DNA from: Cordia subcordata
Taxonomy: Eukaryota; Streptophyta; Magnoliopsida; Boraginales; Cordiaceae
Direction: 5' to 3'
Assembly: GCA_028554755.1 (NCBI GenBank)
Contig: JAPTOF010000006.1
Coordinates: 5,016,501 to 5,080,500 of the forward strand
Length of the DNA stretch: 64,000 nt
Under the pieces are notes generated by a model. The model saw only the letters and a program-made list of their open reading frames with translations, was not told the DNA's origin and ran no database searches. Position numbers and translations under genes: made by a program. The stretch's first letter is position 1, and every line of letters starts with the position of its first letter. Positions 1 to 11,718 of this stretch are shown piece after piece.

Positions 1-1456
1 GATCAAAATGACATTTATATTACTTTGTTTATACTATACCATTCGAGCCAAGCTAAATCCCCGATATTTTTCACTTTTTAACACATAATCTCAACCACCA
101 ATTTAGTTTTTGATTTTGCAGATTTTTAGATCATTAAAATCAGAAATAGGACATGAATCATATAGGAAGGTTGATATCTCACTTTGATCAAAAACTAAAT
201 TGCAGCATGTTCCATCCTTTCCAAGTTCAATTTCTTGAAATTAAGGACAAATTATCAACTTGTTGCATTTATATGTTCAATTTGTTTGACTTTGAATTTT
301 TCTTTCTTCATACGATTAAGTTATCAAAGCTACATTTGATCATTAAATTAAGTCAAACACCTAAATTTTTATTTTTCCAATATTTTTTCCCATCTACATA
401 CTTAAGACTAGAAAATATAAATATTATCCCATAAAACCGCCATATCCACATGGAGAGCAGCAATTTCAGCCACCTTTGCCCTTCAAATTGCTAAATAGGA
501 GAGTACTGAAATCATTTCTTTGGTTTTGTCCTAATGTTTTCTTGAACCTCACCACTAATTAATGTCATGGAAAATATATTAGACCCCTATAGTCTATCAT
601 TTTGTCTAACGTTCATTAATCCCTCTCTCTATTGATGTTATTAAAACTTGATTGTAATCTCCGTCAACTTTCTATAATAATGTAACATATGTTTGCCTTT
701 TCAGGAGGATATGCATAAAGTAATATTTTATTTCATATATAAACTAGAGGGGACTTTAGAAGGGTTTTAAAACATAGGAGTTCCTTAAACTTTCTATAAT
801 AATATAAGTTTTATAACATATGTTTGGCTTTTTAAGAGAATATGCATATAGTAATGTTTTATTTCATATATATAAAAACTAGAGGGGATTTTAGAAGGGT
901 TTTAAAACATAAGAGCTCAACACACTTTCAATAAATTAGAGACGGGCTAATGTACTTTATCCATTTATATATGAAATATATTTTCTTTTAAAAAGGGAAC
1001 TCATCCTTTGAACGGTAAATTCTACATGGAATGACCGACCTAATAATCTAATGGTAAGTGATGACACTTAATGCAAAACAAAAGATTGAATTGAACTCAA
1101 TTCCCGAGCTATATTCATACTCTAATTTTTATTATTGGAACATATTTAAGGACAATATATAAGACATATTACATATCACAAGATATCTAAGAAAACTAAG
1201 AACATGATTCACTATATATATACATATACACCAACTAACAAAAGAATTGTAATCACACAAATGAATAAACAAATGACATGAAACCCAAGCGAAACAATCC
1301 TCAACAACATGAAATTTTAGTCCGAGTATGAGACTTTATTGGATGTAGTATGCAAGAATGGTATATATGAACTGCTGCTGCACATATACACACATACATA
1401 TATATGTGCGTATATGTATATGCGTGGAAGATATAAGTATATATATCTCATCTGGT
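1..1456. other. AT-rich intergenic DNA left of the calmodulin-like gene
   Basis: No gene is supported here. Open frames are short, rich in Phe/Ile/Lys as expected from random AT-rich DNA, and match no family I know. The stretch holds the two-copy tandem repeat at 669-915 and, at about 1355-1440, an alternating TATATG/CACATA tract that probably belongs to the 3' untranslated region of the neighbouring minus-strand gene. Confidence 0.6.
669..915. repeat. Two-copy tandem repeat of about 112-125 bp
   Basis: Copy 1 (669-780) and copy 2 (791-915) share the order CTATAATAATRTAA, CATATGTTTG, GATATGCATA, TTTTATTTCATATAT, ACTAGAGGGGA and GAAGGGTTTTAAAACATA. Copy 2 carries small insertions. Neither copy has coding character. 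It is a local duplication, possibly the remains of a larger repeat. Confidence 0.75.
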
Positions 1457-2032
1457 TCAACTCATCATGGCTCTGAACTCATCGAAGCTCAAGACACCAT
1501 CGCCATTGAGGTCAAACTTGCTTATCATAGCCTTGCAATTCTCAAGGCTTGTTTTCTCACCAAGTCTACTAAGCATTCTTTTCAAACTCTTGGGCGTAAT
1601 GTGGCGAGTGCCCTCCACTGCATACATCTCAAAAGCTCCTCTCAACTCGTCCCTTCTTTCTTCTTCTCCACCGTCCTGCATTAGCTTGGCGAAGTCTTCC
1701 AACCCCAGCAACCCATCCCCGTCGCCGTCTGACGACCGCACCGCCATCTCCGCGTCCTCGTCCGACAGCTCGCCGCCTATCGTCCTCACACATCTCTGCA
1801 GCTCTGCTGCAGATACTTTGCCATCCCCGTTTTCGTCGAAGTAGCTAAATACTCTCTCTAGGTTATTGCTCTTAATTGTTGATAGAGCATACTTCTCTTC
1901 TGTTGTTGAACATCTTGCTGATGATGATGACTCGCATTTCTTGCTAGACATTCTTTTGATGGGCGATGATGAGGATGAAGACGGAGACGACGAAGAAGAA
2001 CAAGAAGCAGCTTTCTTATCCCTTTGCTCCAT
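1457..2032 (-). CDS. Calmodulin-like EF-hand Ca2+ sensor (CML37/38/39 type)
   Basis: Intronless, 191 residues. It is a predicted calcium sensor that would change shape on Ca2+ binding and regulate partner proteins, as in the stress- and wound-induced CML37/38/39 group. Residues 1-45 are a low-complexity serine-rich extension (SSSSSPSSSSSS) absent from canonical calmodulin. EF-hand 1 has an intact loop, D66 to E77 (DENGDGKVSAAE). EF-hand 2 is D102-D113, with Asp in place of the usual Glu at loop position 12. EF-hand 3 (about 137-148) has lost its acidic ligands. EF-hand 4 is intact, D174-E185 (DLNGDGVLSFDE). The spacing and the TPKSLRRML-like stretch (TPKSLKRMLSRLGE) match CML38-type proteins. 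Met28 is a possible alternative start that would remove most of the serine tract. I see no myristoylation signal. Family assignment is strong; the exact orthologue is not determined. Confidence 0.93.
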   Translation of the reverse strand: MEQRDKKAASCSSSSSPSSSSSSPIKRMSSKKCESSSSARCSTTEEKYALSTIKSNNLERVFSYFDENGDGKVSAAELQRCVRTIGGELSDEDAEMAVRSSDGDGDGLLGLEDFAKLMQDGGEEERRDELRGAFEMYAVEGTRHITPKSLKRMLSRLGEKTSLENCKAMISKFDLNGDGVLSFDEFRAMMS

Positions 2033-5000
2033 TGCAGCAAGACTTGATAGCTCCAGAGTACAAACTTGATCTTTAGAACTCTTATTCTGGTTTTTTCAGG
2101 TGAACGTTGCCTAATTGAGAAACTGTCGATACATATATGTATGTAGTATATCTTAGGGAAGTAATATAATCGAGGTTGGATCAAGACAAAATAGTGAATT
2201 AACAGCAAACGTGTGGAAGTCAATATATGGTTGAATGGAAAATGAGGTCTTGATAAGAGGTATAGATGTGGAAATGGTGTGGCAAACCCAGAAAAAAGAA
2301 TCAGTGGGGAGATCTTGTCTGCGCATAAATAGGTAGCGCTGTTTGTTTTGTTTTGGTATGTCTGACAAGGGTAGTATCCGCGTACCGTAACTTCGCAGTG
2401 ATTTCCGAAAAGCGTGACGTGCTAATAACGTATGACCTTGCGTTTCTGGGTAGATGCCTTTTCTGGAATTTTTTGTGACCCTCACATGGAAAAAAAAAGC
2501 TATTCTGGATCATCTGATTGACCTCATAGTTTCAGACCTTCTTCGTCAACTAACAATTAACAAATGTCTCAAACCGACACAAAAAGAGAAAAGACATCTT
2601 CTCAATTGTTAGCGGTTAAGGGGTTTAGTGTCACAGGCCAAATGTCTGTATCCCATACCTTGCTATGAGATGTTTTGTACTTCGGACGTGAAATATTAAT
2701 GCAAGTATGAGTTTTTATCAATTTTCATATTTGTAATTATTAATTATGTATGACTAGTTGGTCCTGTCACAAAAATTGAACTCTAAATAGAGTAGGTTTC
2801 TGGCCTTATTACGGTATATGTCACCAGAACTAGACCGAATCGAAACAAACTCCGAACGCTAGATATATATATATATATATACAACCTCAAAATAACAGGG
2901 GAAGGGAAAAGATCCGTTCACATTTTTGAAATATATGAATTAATCTAGAAATTAAATTCTTTTGGGTTCACAATTTCAAGGGTCAAAGAGTGTTGCAACT
3001 CGCATTAATCTTCAATGTGTAATTCAAATTGGACTGAGAACAAGGATATTTATGCGTGTTAACCAGTCCATTAAGGCTCTATGGGATTTTTTTTTTCCTT
3101 TAATTTTTCAATATTTTAAGACTAGAAGATAATTATGTTTTGAATGGTCAACTCTATCGCCATATCAATTAAAGAGAAGGAAAAATTCGTCTGTAAAACG
3201 TCCCAATTGATGGCAGATGTCATTAATATTGGTGGCCACCGCCGCACCGCCTTGGACGGGTGGGGCTTTGGCGTGTGCCTGGCACTACCCTTTGCGTATG
3301 TGGCGGTGGCAACGCATCTGATCAGATGATGACGTGTTCCGCTGAGGTCTTCAAGATGTGTACCTGCACAATGAAGACCAGGACTTTTTTAACTTCTTTG
3401 ACGTGGCAATATTTGGTCAGTCTTCAATGGAAAAAAAAGGAAATAACTCGTGAAGACTACTATTTTATTTCCTTGTATTTCATTTATTTATTAATTAATC
3501 ACTGTTCTGAATCGCGTCTGATCTAACTGTTTAAGAGATTAACAAAGGACTAATGGTGACCAATGCTTAGGTCAGCTAACCTTTTTAGTCATTAACAAAG
3601 CTAAATATCTTGTTGAATCTCCGTCCTATTAATATTATTCATGTCGCTGGTAATTTAACTTTTTATAGAAATAACATGTCAAGAAAGTTTTTCGAATATG
3701 TTTTCTTTCTAAATAGAAATTTCTCTGAATTTGACAAATATGGATTGGCATGCATCTTATGTGTTTTTTTTTTAATTGATTAAAAATTTATTTTAGATAG
3801 AATCCGGGGCGAATGCTATAAACTCCCATTATACATACAATAGAGCACTCTAACATGTAATTGAACCATAGTCCACAGAGAGTTGCAACAAGTCACTCCT
3901 ATTAAATCCTAATTAACCCCTAAGCAAGGCAATATGTTTTTTTGGGTTAATTAAGAAAAAGCCCCCAATATTGTCATTTATTTTTAAATTATTACCAATT
4001 ATTTTAAAAGGTCTAAGATAATCCTCAATATTTAACAAATATAATTAAATTAATCCCAATATTTTAAAGTATTCATATTAGTTTATAATATTTTCAATTT
4101 ATTATTTTACTTATTCTGAAAGTAATTTGAATAAATTTGAAATATATTAAATATTAATATGAATGTCTTAAAATATAAAAGACTAATTTTATTATATTTG
4201 TGAAACATTAAAAATTAATTTAAATTTTTTTAAAAAACATTAATTGTTGGGCCCCTTCCTGTCTTTATAGTACTAGAATTTATTGGAGGATTGTCCTTAA
4301 ACTTTCAGGGTCTAGAATAGTCTCGTGGTTGTCTCACAGACCTAAACTTAATCTTTTGCTGCTAGAATCTATAAGCTTCTAGTCATTTGGATATGGTGCG
4401 TGAAGGTCTAGGGTTAGAAGAAGAAAGAACACGTGTACTGGGATCTGCAAAAGTGATGAGGTGCAACAGTCACAAGTGTCAATGGTTGAGGTTAAGTTTG
4501 TGGGGCAATATTTCCAAAGTGCGAGGATGTCTCTATGTGTTCTTCCAAAAAAGGGTACAAGATGTCTATTTTATCCTAATATTTTCTACCGTGTTTCGTT
4601 TTGAGCGTGTTTTGATTTTGTAATCAGTTGCTAATTTCAATTTAGCAACCAGCCCTTTAGCGACTGCGTTTGTCGGTCACAAAATCAGTCACTACTGTTA
4701 TTTAGCGATTGATTTTGTCATTTAAAGATCGATTTTGACAATTAAAAAAAGCCTTTTTTTAAGTAGTTACTTAAAAAGACATTCATCAATTGTTAGGTGG
4801 TGGGCATTGCAAGACAATGAATCTAAGTCATAATAATATTTTATAATAATAATATGGTAATTCGATAGTTTGGCTATGATAATTCTTACTTCCATTGCAA
4901 ACCAAAATTAAAGTCAAGGCTGGGCTTAAATACACAAGTTCACTAGAAATATGTAAATCTCATTAAAAATAGACTATAGCTACCAACTCTGAAAAAATAT

Positions 5001-5383
5001 ATATCACAAGAAATGGTCACTCGTTTATAAAAAAAAATTTCCATTAGCAGCTTCTCTTTTCTCTTTTTCTCAGTGCTCCAAACATTTTGTGATAGAATCG
5101 TTTTCAAAAAAAAAAAAAAATCGCAAACACTATATTTTTTCAAATGGTAATATTATACCAATGACAGAGATGCTACTCCTCGCTAGCTAGTATATACCTT
5201 TCTGGAGTTGAATGACTCAAAACACTTCGGTTGGGTCGAGTGTAGTGTATATCATGTACTATATCCTGTATTTTGTAATTATATTGAGAATGTAGAGATC
5301 AAATATGTAAATTGTGTAACTCTCTCTTGTATAAATTATACACAAGTCATCCGGTTAGGATGGGCTGGTCAATATTCTCTCTA
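2033..5383. other. Intergenic DNA with transposon debris
   Basis: No convincing gene. 2033-2300 is the leader and promoter side of the calmodulin-like gene. A (TA)n tract lies at 2862-2881. About 3960-4245 is very AT-rich and folds back on itself: a block near 4065 (TTTTAAAGTATTCATATTAGT) is repeated inverted near 4157 (TATGAATGTCTTAAAATA), as in a degenerate MITE. 4625-4760 contains repeated TTTAGCGA / GATTTTGTCA blocks like the subterminal repeats of plant DNA transposons. About 5225-5345 (TATAAATTATACAC) may be an LTR remnant next to the copia fragment. Confidence 0.5.
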
Positions 5384-5680
5384 CATGGTACTTTGGTTAG
5401 ATGCTGCAATTAATCGTCTTCCATCGCCTACCCTTAATAATCATCCTCCTTTTGAACGGTTGTTTGGTCATCCTCCGGCTTATACATTTCTTCTTCGCTC
5501 TTTTGGATGTGCTTGTTTTCCTAACTTAGACACCTCGTGTTGCAGCAAAGTTGTTTCTAGATCCGTTCATTTTGTGTGTGTGTGTGTGTGTTTATTGGTT
5601 ATGCTTCTGGCAATATCGCCTTGTCAGTAGGCGCAGGTGCTACATGTGGTCTCTGCCTCTCTCCCCACTTGATTCAACAA
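5384..5680 (+). pseudogene. Copia-type retrotransposon fragment (C-terminal integrase region)
   Basis: A frame reads INRLPSPTLNN, PPFERLFGHPP, FGCACFPNLD and SRSV. In plant Ty1/copia polyproteins this order marks the segment after the integrase core, before the reverse transcriptase. At 5574-5591 a (GT)n run interrupts it. The expected continuation (FIGYASG) appears directly after the run in a different frame, so the fragment is broken. No reverse transcriptase, RNase H or gag is recognisable nearby, so this is an old truncated copy with no function of its own. Confidence 0.75.
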
Positions 5681-6177
5681 TGATTTCTGGACTTCTAGAG
5701 ATTCCCCTTGCCTTTTCTTGCATTAATTTCCAAAGAATGACAGACCAAATTGCATTAACAAAAATTTCTGAAATAAATTTTACTACTAGAAAAAGCATTT
5801 TTGTCACATGAGCCAGCATTGGAAGTTGCTCTGACAATACCTTGGTCATGACAATGGTGAATGCACTCTTCTCAAGCAATTTTTTCGACACAAAGATAAG
5901 ATCCATGTATATATATATATATATATATATATTTATTGAAGTCCCAATCTCGAAAAGATTGTTTAAAACTAGATCGAGATTATCATTTAGGCCAAATAAA
6001 AGAAGGAACAAGAATAGGTTGATACGCAACTCAACCTATTTCTTTTCCAATGGTAAACTTTGGCATGATGCTACTTCTTATACTACATCTAATGGTATCT
6101 TTAACCATCATCAGATGTCCAACTTTTCAATGCACGCATTACTTTTTATACCCCACGCGGTAGTTACCGTTTTTGAT

Positions 6178-6742
6178 AATCATTGGTGGTCGACTTTGAC
6201 ATACATCGCTTCAAAATTTGTTAACTTCTTTTTCCATAATCTTTAACAATCAATCACGAATTAACACGTTTACCATTTGAAATCAAGGAAAATAGAAAAT
6301 CATTGGTGGTCGACTGTGGCATGCATTGGTTCAAAATTTGTTACATTCTTCTTTCGTTGTCTTTAACAATCAATCACAAATCACACTCTTCCCATTTGAA
6401 ATCAAGGAAATAATTGATGGCCGATTTTGGCATGCATCGCTTTAAAATTTGTTACTTCTTCTTTCATCGTATTCAACAATCAATTACCAATCACACCTCT
6501 ACCATTTGAAATGAAAGAAATCATTGATGGTCGAACTTTGGCATGCATCAGCTTCAAAATTCGTTATTTCTCCTTTTCGCCATCTTTAACAATCAATCTC
6601 AAATCAAACCTTACCATTTGAAATCAAGGAAGTCATTGACAGTCAACTTTGGCATGCATCACTTCAAATTTTGCTACTTCTTCTTTTGCCGTCTTCAACA
6701 ATTAATTACGGATCACACTTTTACCATTTGAAATCAAGAAAA
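6178..6742. repeat. Minisatellite: five tandem units of about 111-120 bp
   Basis: Units begin near 6178, 6299, 6412, 6522 and 6632. Each contains, in order, CATTGRTGGTCGA, TGGCATGCATC (GACATACATC in the first), TTCAAAATTTGTTA, a CTTCTT run, AACAATCAATYAC and ACCATTTGAAATCAAGGAAA. Divergence between units is roughly 15-25% by eye, so the array is not recent. It lies between the copia fragment and the promoter of the hemerythrin gene. Confidence 0.9.
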
Positions 6743-7028
6743 TAAGTTTGTAAACGGCAACTCTTGTAATGACAACTAACGTGAAGTCTTATCAGCATAA
6801 AACCTATCGAACAATACGAAAGGTCGATTGGCAGCACATGACGATAAACCAACAAAATGGCCCCAATGGAGCGTTACGAGATATATCATCAGCAGCCAAA
6901 CCCGCTTTTTGAATCTTTCATACAATGCCCACTTTTATTATTCTCCCTTCATTAAACTCCATCCCTTCCCATTCAAGCTACCTATCACACACAACACACA
7001 TTATGGGTTCAGTATAATGTGCACACAC

Positions 7029-7039
7029 ATATATATATC
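7029..7039 (+). promoter_or_regulatory. Probable TATA box of the hemerythrin-domain gene
   Basis: CATATATATATCC lies about 280 bp before the ATG. The following leader is pyrimidine-rich and contains two long T runs (7214-7230 and 7286-7307), the second ending a few bases before the start codon. The position fits a plant core promoter, but TATA-like runs are common in this AT-rich DNA. Confidence 0.4.
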
Positions 7040-7312
7040 CCTCCGACACGACTCCATTTCTTTTCAAGATTGTTATTGTCATTTTCAGTTCAGTTAAGCA
7101 CCGCTTTGGTGCTTTATCTTTCACCTTAACCAAGCAGAATCGTCTACTTTACACTTTCTATCCGTTAGCATTTCTTCACACACACACAAACACAGCTCAA
7201 GAATAATGTTTGGGTTTTTTTTTTTTTTTTGGGTTTCCTAATTTTCCCAGAAAATTAAATCAAAATCCGACTTTTTAAATCTTGGTTTTTTTTTTTTTTT
7301 TTTTTTACCACG

Positions 7313-10018
7313 ATGGGAAATTGCTTCCGAACTCAAAAGAAGTCAACGGCCGAGATTTCGCCGTCCGAGTTGATCAACACATCCCCGGTCATCAAACTCT
7401 ACGGACCGCCGAATGGCAACGCGACGGCTTACATGCGCTTCGCGCTCCTCTACAAGCCCGTGACTCTCCACTTCATCCCCTCGGACGCACACGACGCACC
7501 GGTGCTGCATTCGGGCAACGACGTCGTTTCCGGCACGTTGGACTCCTTGTTGCGTTACTTGGACGTGAAGTTTCCGGAGCCACAGTTGACGAGGGGCGTC
7601 GGGGCGTGGTTCGACAAGACGACGCCGTTGGTGGTGTGGGTGGTGAAGCTGCAGCACAGGAGCATGGCGTGGCACTTGGAGAGGATGGTGAGGTGGGCGG
7701 AGGATTTGGTGACGCGTGGCGGGAAGGCGAGGGGGGATCCGGCAATGGGGACTCCACGGATGGAGGTGAGAAAGTTTGGGTTGAGTTACTCGCAGGTGTT
7801 TGAGATCATGCTCGAACATGCTCAGATGGAGGAGAAGGTTGTTTTCCCCATTCTGGAAATGGCTGATCCAGGTAACTTTTATTTACAATTGGTTTTTTTA
7901 GAAGTACTTTTTTTTAACAACTTTCCAGTGAAAAAAAAGGAATTTTTTTATAAGTTAAAATTCTAGGTTCTAAAACAGTTGTATTTGAGTAGTTAAAAAG
8001 TTTTATATTTTTTGAAAGACAAAGAAAGAAATACTTTTTCCTTTAAAAACCAATCTACACAGGCCATAAATGGGGATGTATAAGTGATTATTATAATCAA
8101 AGATACTTTCTATGTATTAGATGAGCATGTATAAGTGCTTATGGTAATCAAAGATTGTCCTTTTATTTGCGTAATGAGGGTTCGACTACTAGCGTGTCAA
8201 AATCTTGATCTTTTCTGTGGTAACTCAAAAATCATTAATTACCTCGAGTCATTATACACCTAACACAAATCCTCTTCAGAATAGTGTAGTGAAGTTTTAG
8301 AATTTGCTACTGCAAACCAGATTGTACAATTTGCACTAGACCACACTTCACAGTGAAATTAGTTTGCAGATTTTGAGGTTGATTTGTGCGTTATGAGGTC
8401 ACTGTCTTTTGGACATTAGGTTCTTTGTCATGGGACCTTTATAGCTCTTCTTTGAGCTGAGGGACTGGAGAGAATAATAGTTGGCTGAGGATGATTATTG
8501 GTTTCATTCACTACTCCGTGGATCGTGTTCAGTTTCATCGCTGTGAATTTAGGAACTTGGCCAAGAATCACTTGATTTTGGAGTGACTTCTCTCTCGGGA
8601 CTGAAAATTATCCTGCCAAAACTACGAATGATATCTTTAGTTAGTACATTTTGCTGATGCAGTATCATCACATGAATTAAAGGAAGAAGTATTGCCTCCT
8701 TTTCCTGCAAATTAGGATTCTGTTCATAGTTAGTTCTGTTACATATGAGACTACTATTGTTTGGTTGATTCCTGAAGCGTGTGGAAACCATGACGGAAGG
8801 ATGGGATGGAGAATAAGCAAAGATATTTGTCATGGTTCTTTGATTTAAATTTATGTTGTATCACATTTAGTTTGGGATGAACATCATAATATATTGCTGT
8901 TTGATTGTTGTTTCAGAAATACATAGGCATCTGCTAGCCTGTACTATACCAAGAAAGCTTCCAAGTTCCAGCCTTCCAGTGAAATTGATTCATTAAGCAT
9001 ATGGCACACAGATCAGCTTAGAGGTTAAAGGTTTACTCTCGTAGGTCTATAAAGTTCAGATGAACTAAAAACTTCCACCTTCCACTGTGTAGTTCCGCTA
9101 TACCAAATGCACATACCCCTGCCTTCTTGTTTGTCATACAATCTCTGCACCAATGCCGTCGATCTGTCATACCGTGTGATTTACATTGCTTAGAGAAGTT
9201 AACTTTGCGGAAAATTGATATTGGCAAACAATTAGCTCTATCTGAGAATAAGAAAGCCAAAAAAGCTGTTCTCACTCTGTGATTATGTTGAATTTAATTC
9301 TACTGGGGGATTCCTGTTGTCTTCTTTGTCATTTGTAAAGAGCATATAATTGCTTATCTAGATAACTGCTGGCCTTCTCTATTGGTTGATGCTCTCTTTT
9401 TAATATTTTATGTTACTGCAATAATGCAGGGTTGTGCAAAGCTGCTAATGCAGAGCATGCGAGGGGCCTACCTATGATGAATGGCATCAAAGAAGATATT
9501 AAATCTATTGGAGTTCTTGATTTGGGGACTGCAAGTTACCAGGAGGCCCTCTTCAATCTTTCTAGCAGGCTCAAAAGATTACAGGTACAAACTTATCCAA
9601 GATCGGTAAACAGCAGATCAGATGTGCATAATCCTTTTGTTTCCTTTACGCTGTTGCTCTCAGCCATTGATGCTTGTTATTTATGCTCATTGCCCGTCAA
9701 GATTATTACCTTTTATCAAATCCGCCTAACATTGTTCACATGAACTTTGTTCTGTTATACCAGGACCGTTGCAAAGAACACTTTGAGGAGGAGGAGAGGG
9801 AGTTACTCCCCTTGATGGAGGCAACAGAGTTGAGTAAAATGCAGCAAGAGAAAGCATTACAACAATGCTTGGAAGCGATGCATGGGACTCATTCACGCCT
9901 GTTTCGCTTCTTTATGGAAGGGCTCCTCCCTCATGAGGCTATGCATTACTTGGACATGATTATCGGATGTAGTGACAAAGATCGAGTATCCTCAATACTC
10001 CACATGATTGTTGATTAA
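7313..10018 (+). CDS. Hemerythrin-domain protein with thioredoxin/GST-N-like N-terminus
   Basis: Three exons, 7313-7871, 9430-9584 and 9764-10018, join in frame on GT/AG sites to give 322 residues. The N-terminus MGNCFRTQKKS fits N-myristoylation at Gly2 with a palmitoylatable Cys4, so membrane association is likely. Residues about 26-95 (VIKLYGPPNGNATAYMRFAL, LLRYLDVKFP) resemble a GST N-terminal thioredoxin-like fold, though no Cys-X-X-Cys is present. Residues about 105-320 form a helical hemerythrin (HHE) domain with candidate metal ligands H115, H121, H169, E173, H196, H244 and E248 and the typical blocks EHAQMEEKVVFPIL and HFEEEERELLPL. Such domains bind a di-iron centre and may sense oxygen, redox state or iron. 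Intron 1 is about 1.56 kb, intron 2 about 180 bp. The family call is strong; the biological role is unknown. Confidence 0.9.
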
Positions 10019-11718
10019 GAGAAATGCTGCCCTTGGTCTTCAACAGCAAAATTTGCCTGACTGAGCATCAGTAGATGACAATATTTGATCAAAGTTATAC
10101 GTGATCGTGCGTTGAATTTCACCTACTACCATGCTCTGCTTCCCGGGGAGATAAGAGCTTTGGCCTGCCTTCATTTGTAATTCTTCAGTTCTATTTTTGG
10201 TACTTGGTGCAGGCAAAAGTTCAAAAGCAAACTGTAAATTGGAAAAGGTTATTAGCCTGATATCATCTGTTCTTGTAAATGATGCTAGTGTGGAGTTTCT
10301 TGGTTATCTTTGGGACTCGAGAACCCTTGCTTTCCACTTCACGCAAAACTCACCCTTTCTTTTTCTTTTTTCTCAATCATGAACAAATTGTATTAGCATA
10401 TGATGTTTGTTGTACACTAGAAAGACATCAGAGAAGTGAGCCGTTATCTGCCGTGTTTTCTCCGTAAACATTTCGGGTTCCGCTTTTCCTTTCCTTTTCT
10501 TTTTCATTTTCCTCAATGCCCTTTTCCATTTCCTTTTCCATTTCTTTCTATGCTTCCTATTCACAAATTCATAAGCAATTACACTTTGTATTATGCTAGT
10601 TAGACTTGAGATTGGATGGAGATATTTAGGCTCCTGGCCGGGGCGGAACCAAGGCCAACCCCCCCCCCCCTTCCTTCAAGCCTCAAAATAAGCATGTAGT
10701 AGTCTATATAAAATCTCTAAAATTTTCTTCATGGCCGTCCTTATTTTTATTTTTCTCTTTTCCTTTTGTTTGAATCTTTTTGTAATGATGTTTTCAGTAT
10801 ACATTCTTTTCTATGTAGATGATATTTGAGTGATCAAAATTTTTGTATAAATAAGTAATTTTAGCAAGTAAATTTCAGTGATAATTATTTTATTTAATTT
10901 GCTAATTAGATATTTAGAGTTTTTCAGCAGTAACTAATTTATTTATTTAGGGAGTTTTTTCATATGTAATTTATTTATTTATTTTTAGCTAAATAACTTT
11001 ATAAATGAGAAAAGAACTTGATTTCATTGACTTAATTAGTAAACTTTTCTTTACATAATCTTATATATATATATATATATATATATATTTGCTTTGAGTT
11101 AGAGTATTTCCAAGCCTCAATGAACTTGAGACTAATTCCTATCAGGTCGGAAGCGATTAAAGAAAAGTCTTCTCAACAAATGTATTTTCTGGGATTCGAA
11201 CTTGTGTATTCCTCCTTATAGGGGTGAGGCCGCTACTACCTCAACCAACAATTTGTCGGTCATAACCTTATATTATTTTGCTAAATAATATTTTTTTAAC
11301 ACTTATTTATATTTAAAGTACCTAATATCACTAATTCTTGTCATTATGATTATTGTCATGTATGTTGTTCTCTAAAACTTACTATCTTACTTAACACTAT
11401 TTTGACAATAATATCGATTTAAATCCCTAAACAAATCTTGGCTCTCCAATAGATCTCTGTTTCGCCCCTGGCTTCCAGGCTAATTTCATATTTGGTACGT
11501 CAAAGCTTTGTACATTTATCAAAAGAGAAAACAACTCGTCAATTAACTATAAAATAACACAATCCACGGAGCACACGCAAAATAAAAATAAAAACAAAAA
11601 TAAACCGGAAGAAAGAAAAGGGCAAAAACCAAATCATCGGAAAACAAACTACGTACCATACAACTATGACATGAGAGCAGAGCAAGAGAGACAGCATTTT
11701 TCTGCTGGCCTCAACAAA
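10019..11718. other. Intergenic DNA containing a hAT-like element
   Basis: 10019-10560 is probably the 3' untranslated region and flank of the hemerythrin gene, ending in T/C-rich DNA. 10638-11470 is listed separately as a transposon-like element. 11471-11718 shows no gene and is the 3' flank of the minus-strand glycine-rich gene. Confidence 0.5.
10638..11470. mobile_element. Putative non-autonomous hAT-like element, about 0.83 kb
   Basis: The left end reads CCGGGGCGGAACC. The reverse complement of the right end reads CCAGGGGCGAAAC. This matches the CAGGGGCGG-type termini common in plant hAT elements. The interior is AT-rich, with a C10 run after the left end, a (TA)n tract at 11065-11088 and no transposase. 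The flanks GGCTCCTG and GGCTTCCAG are similar but not identical, so the target-site duplication is uncertain. Confidence 0.5.

Noticed and set aside
7282..7819. Long overlapping frames in other phases across hemerythrin exon 1
   Set aside because: They are shadows of a GC-rich coding exon. Only the 7313 frame has family similarity and continues across introns.
11180..11260. GGGATTCGAAC-type tRNA-like phrase inside the hAT-like element
   Set aside because: It resembles a T-arm sequence, but no acceptor stem or anticodon arm can be drawn around it. Such phrases are common in plant repeats.
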